A DNA stretch of 53,290 nucleotides from GCA-2717185 sp964474755 (GTDB taxonomy: Bacteria; Pseudomonadota; Alphaproteobacteria; UBA8366; GCA-2717185), in assembly GCA_964474755.1 (NCBI GenBank), contig CAYYUG010000024.1, positions 1 to 53,290 on the forward strand. Reading direction: 5' to 3'. The position numbers and the translations under genes are program-made. Shown one piece after another: positions 53,130-53,290 of the stretch. The stretch's first letter is position 1. Each line of letters opens with the position of its first letter. Below the pieces are notes generated by a model. It had not been told where the DNA came from. It searched no databases and worked only from the letters and a program-made list of their open reading frames with translations.

Positions 53130-53290
53130 GGAGTTAAAATACCAGTCGTTATCGTCGCGACCCTTCGGCACGACGGGCAAAATTCAGCGCCATGAAGTCG
53201 AAAAATGGCTGACCGACACAAGAACGGCTGGCAGTTTGTATGGCCGGGTGAAATCTCGCCTAATACCGCAAGCACAATATATTGGGCAGA
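53130..53290 (+). pseudogene. Frameshifted C-terminal fragment of an acyl-CoA synthetase
   Basis: Two adjacent frames together give the C-terminal end of an AMP-forming acyl-CoA synthetase: KIPVVIVATL from about 53136, then after a one-base shift GTTGKIQRHEVEKWL from 53167. The second contains the TGKIQR motif with the lysine that acts in adenylate formation. No N-terminal part is found in the 90 bases upstream. The frame is open to the window edge. It may be a fragment or simply a gene damaged by frameshift; the right end is cut off. Confidence 0.5.

Overview
The window reads as chromosomal DNA from an alphaproteobacterium, probably a free-living or host-associated (marine-type) heterotroph of the Rhodospirillales kind. 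The best evidence is the left end. There a ribonuclease D gene is followed by the LPS-export block kdsD-lptC-lptA-lptB and then rpoN, a gene order typical of that class. No phage structural genes, intact transposase, CRISPR array, rRNA or convincing tRNA was seen. Taxonomy below class level is a guess.

Layout. (a) 0.4-6.0 kb: core genes rnd, kdsD, lptC, lptA, lptB, rpoN, all on + and tightly packed; hpf and ptsN, which usually follow rpoN, are absent. (b) 6.2-17.6 kb: an Hsp20 chaperone with a ROSE-like 5' leader, then catabolic genes in small divergent operons. They encode an enol-lactonase-like hydrolase, a VOC protein, an MBL hydrolase, a TauD dioxygenase, an MDR reductase, an iron-ADH/maleylacetate-reductase-like enzyme, a RidA relic, a DAD-type cupin, an esterase-like hydrolase, a Baeyer-Villiger monooxygenase and an enoyl-CoA hydratase. 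(c) 17.7-28.5 kb: a long minus-strand run, in transcription order hyuA, hyuB, PhyH oxygenase, SDR, an mlaF pseudogene, amidase, DAO-type oxidase and a ThDP enzyme. (d) 28.8-33.4 kb: nitronate monooxygenase, hotdog thioesterase, SDR, GFA protein and a two-subunit Fe-S fumarase/tartrate dehydratase. (e) 33.6-39.7 kb: a GlxA-type regulator divergent from a soxBDAG sarcosine oxidase operon in which soxA carries a nonsense codon. (f) 39.8-53.3 kb: a patchwork of a strongly AT-rich serine protease gene, a haloalkane-dehalogenase-like operon, a divergent alanine-racemase-fold enzyme, an M28 peptidase, hflK-hflC, an amidase, a Gfo/Idh dehydrogenase, a small membrane protein, and several decayed gene pieces.

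How the genes fit together. The accessory part looks like scavenging of small organic nitrogen compounds and aromatic or ketone carbon. Esterase, Baeyer-Villiger oxygenase, DAD-like cupin and maleylacetate-reductase-like enzyme could form an aryl-ketone route ending near 3-oxoadipate. HyuAB (N-methylhydantoin type) could feed sarcosine to the Sox enzyme. Both are inferences from families and proximity.

The most distinctive feature is erosion. Reading by eye shows an mlaF homologue with two in-frame ambers, soxA broken by TAA, a ParB-like gene broken by TAG, a PhyH start broken by TAA, a RidA relic without its key arginine, a frameshifted acyl-CoA synthetase tail, and a duplicated scrap of the M28 peptidase. 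Ordinary genes here (lptB, soxG, the second amidase) end in TAG, so code reassignment is unlikely and gene decay is the simpler reading. I did not find a clear candidate for a wholly new multi-gene system. The best leads are the Hsp20 leader, the AT-rich lipoprotein protease, the divergent racemase, and the eroded ParB/methylase-like element around hflKC.
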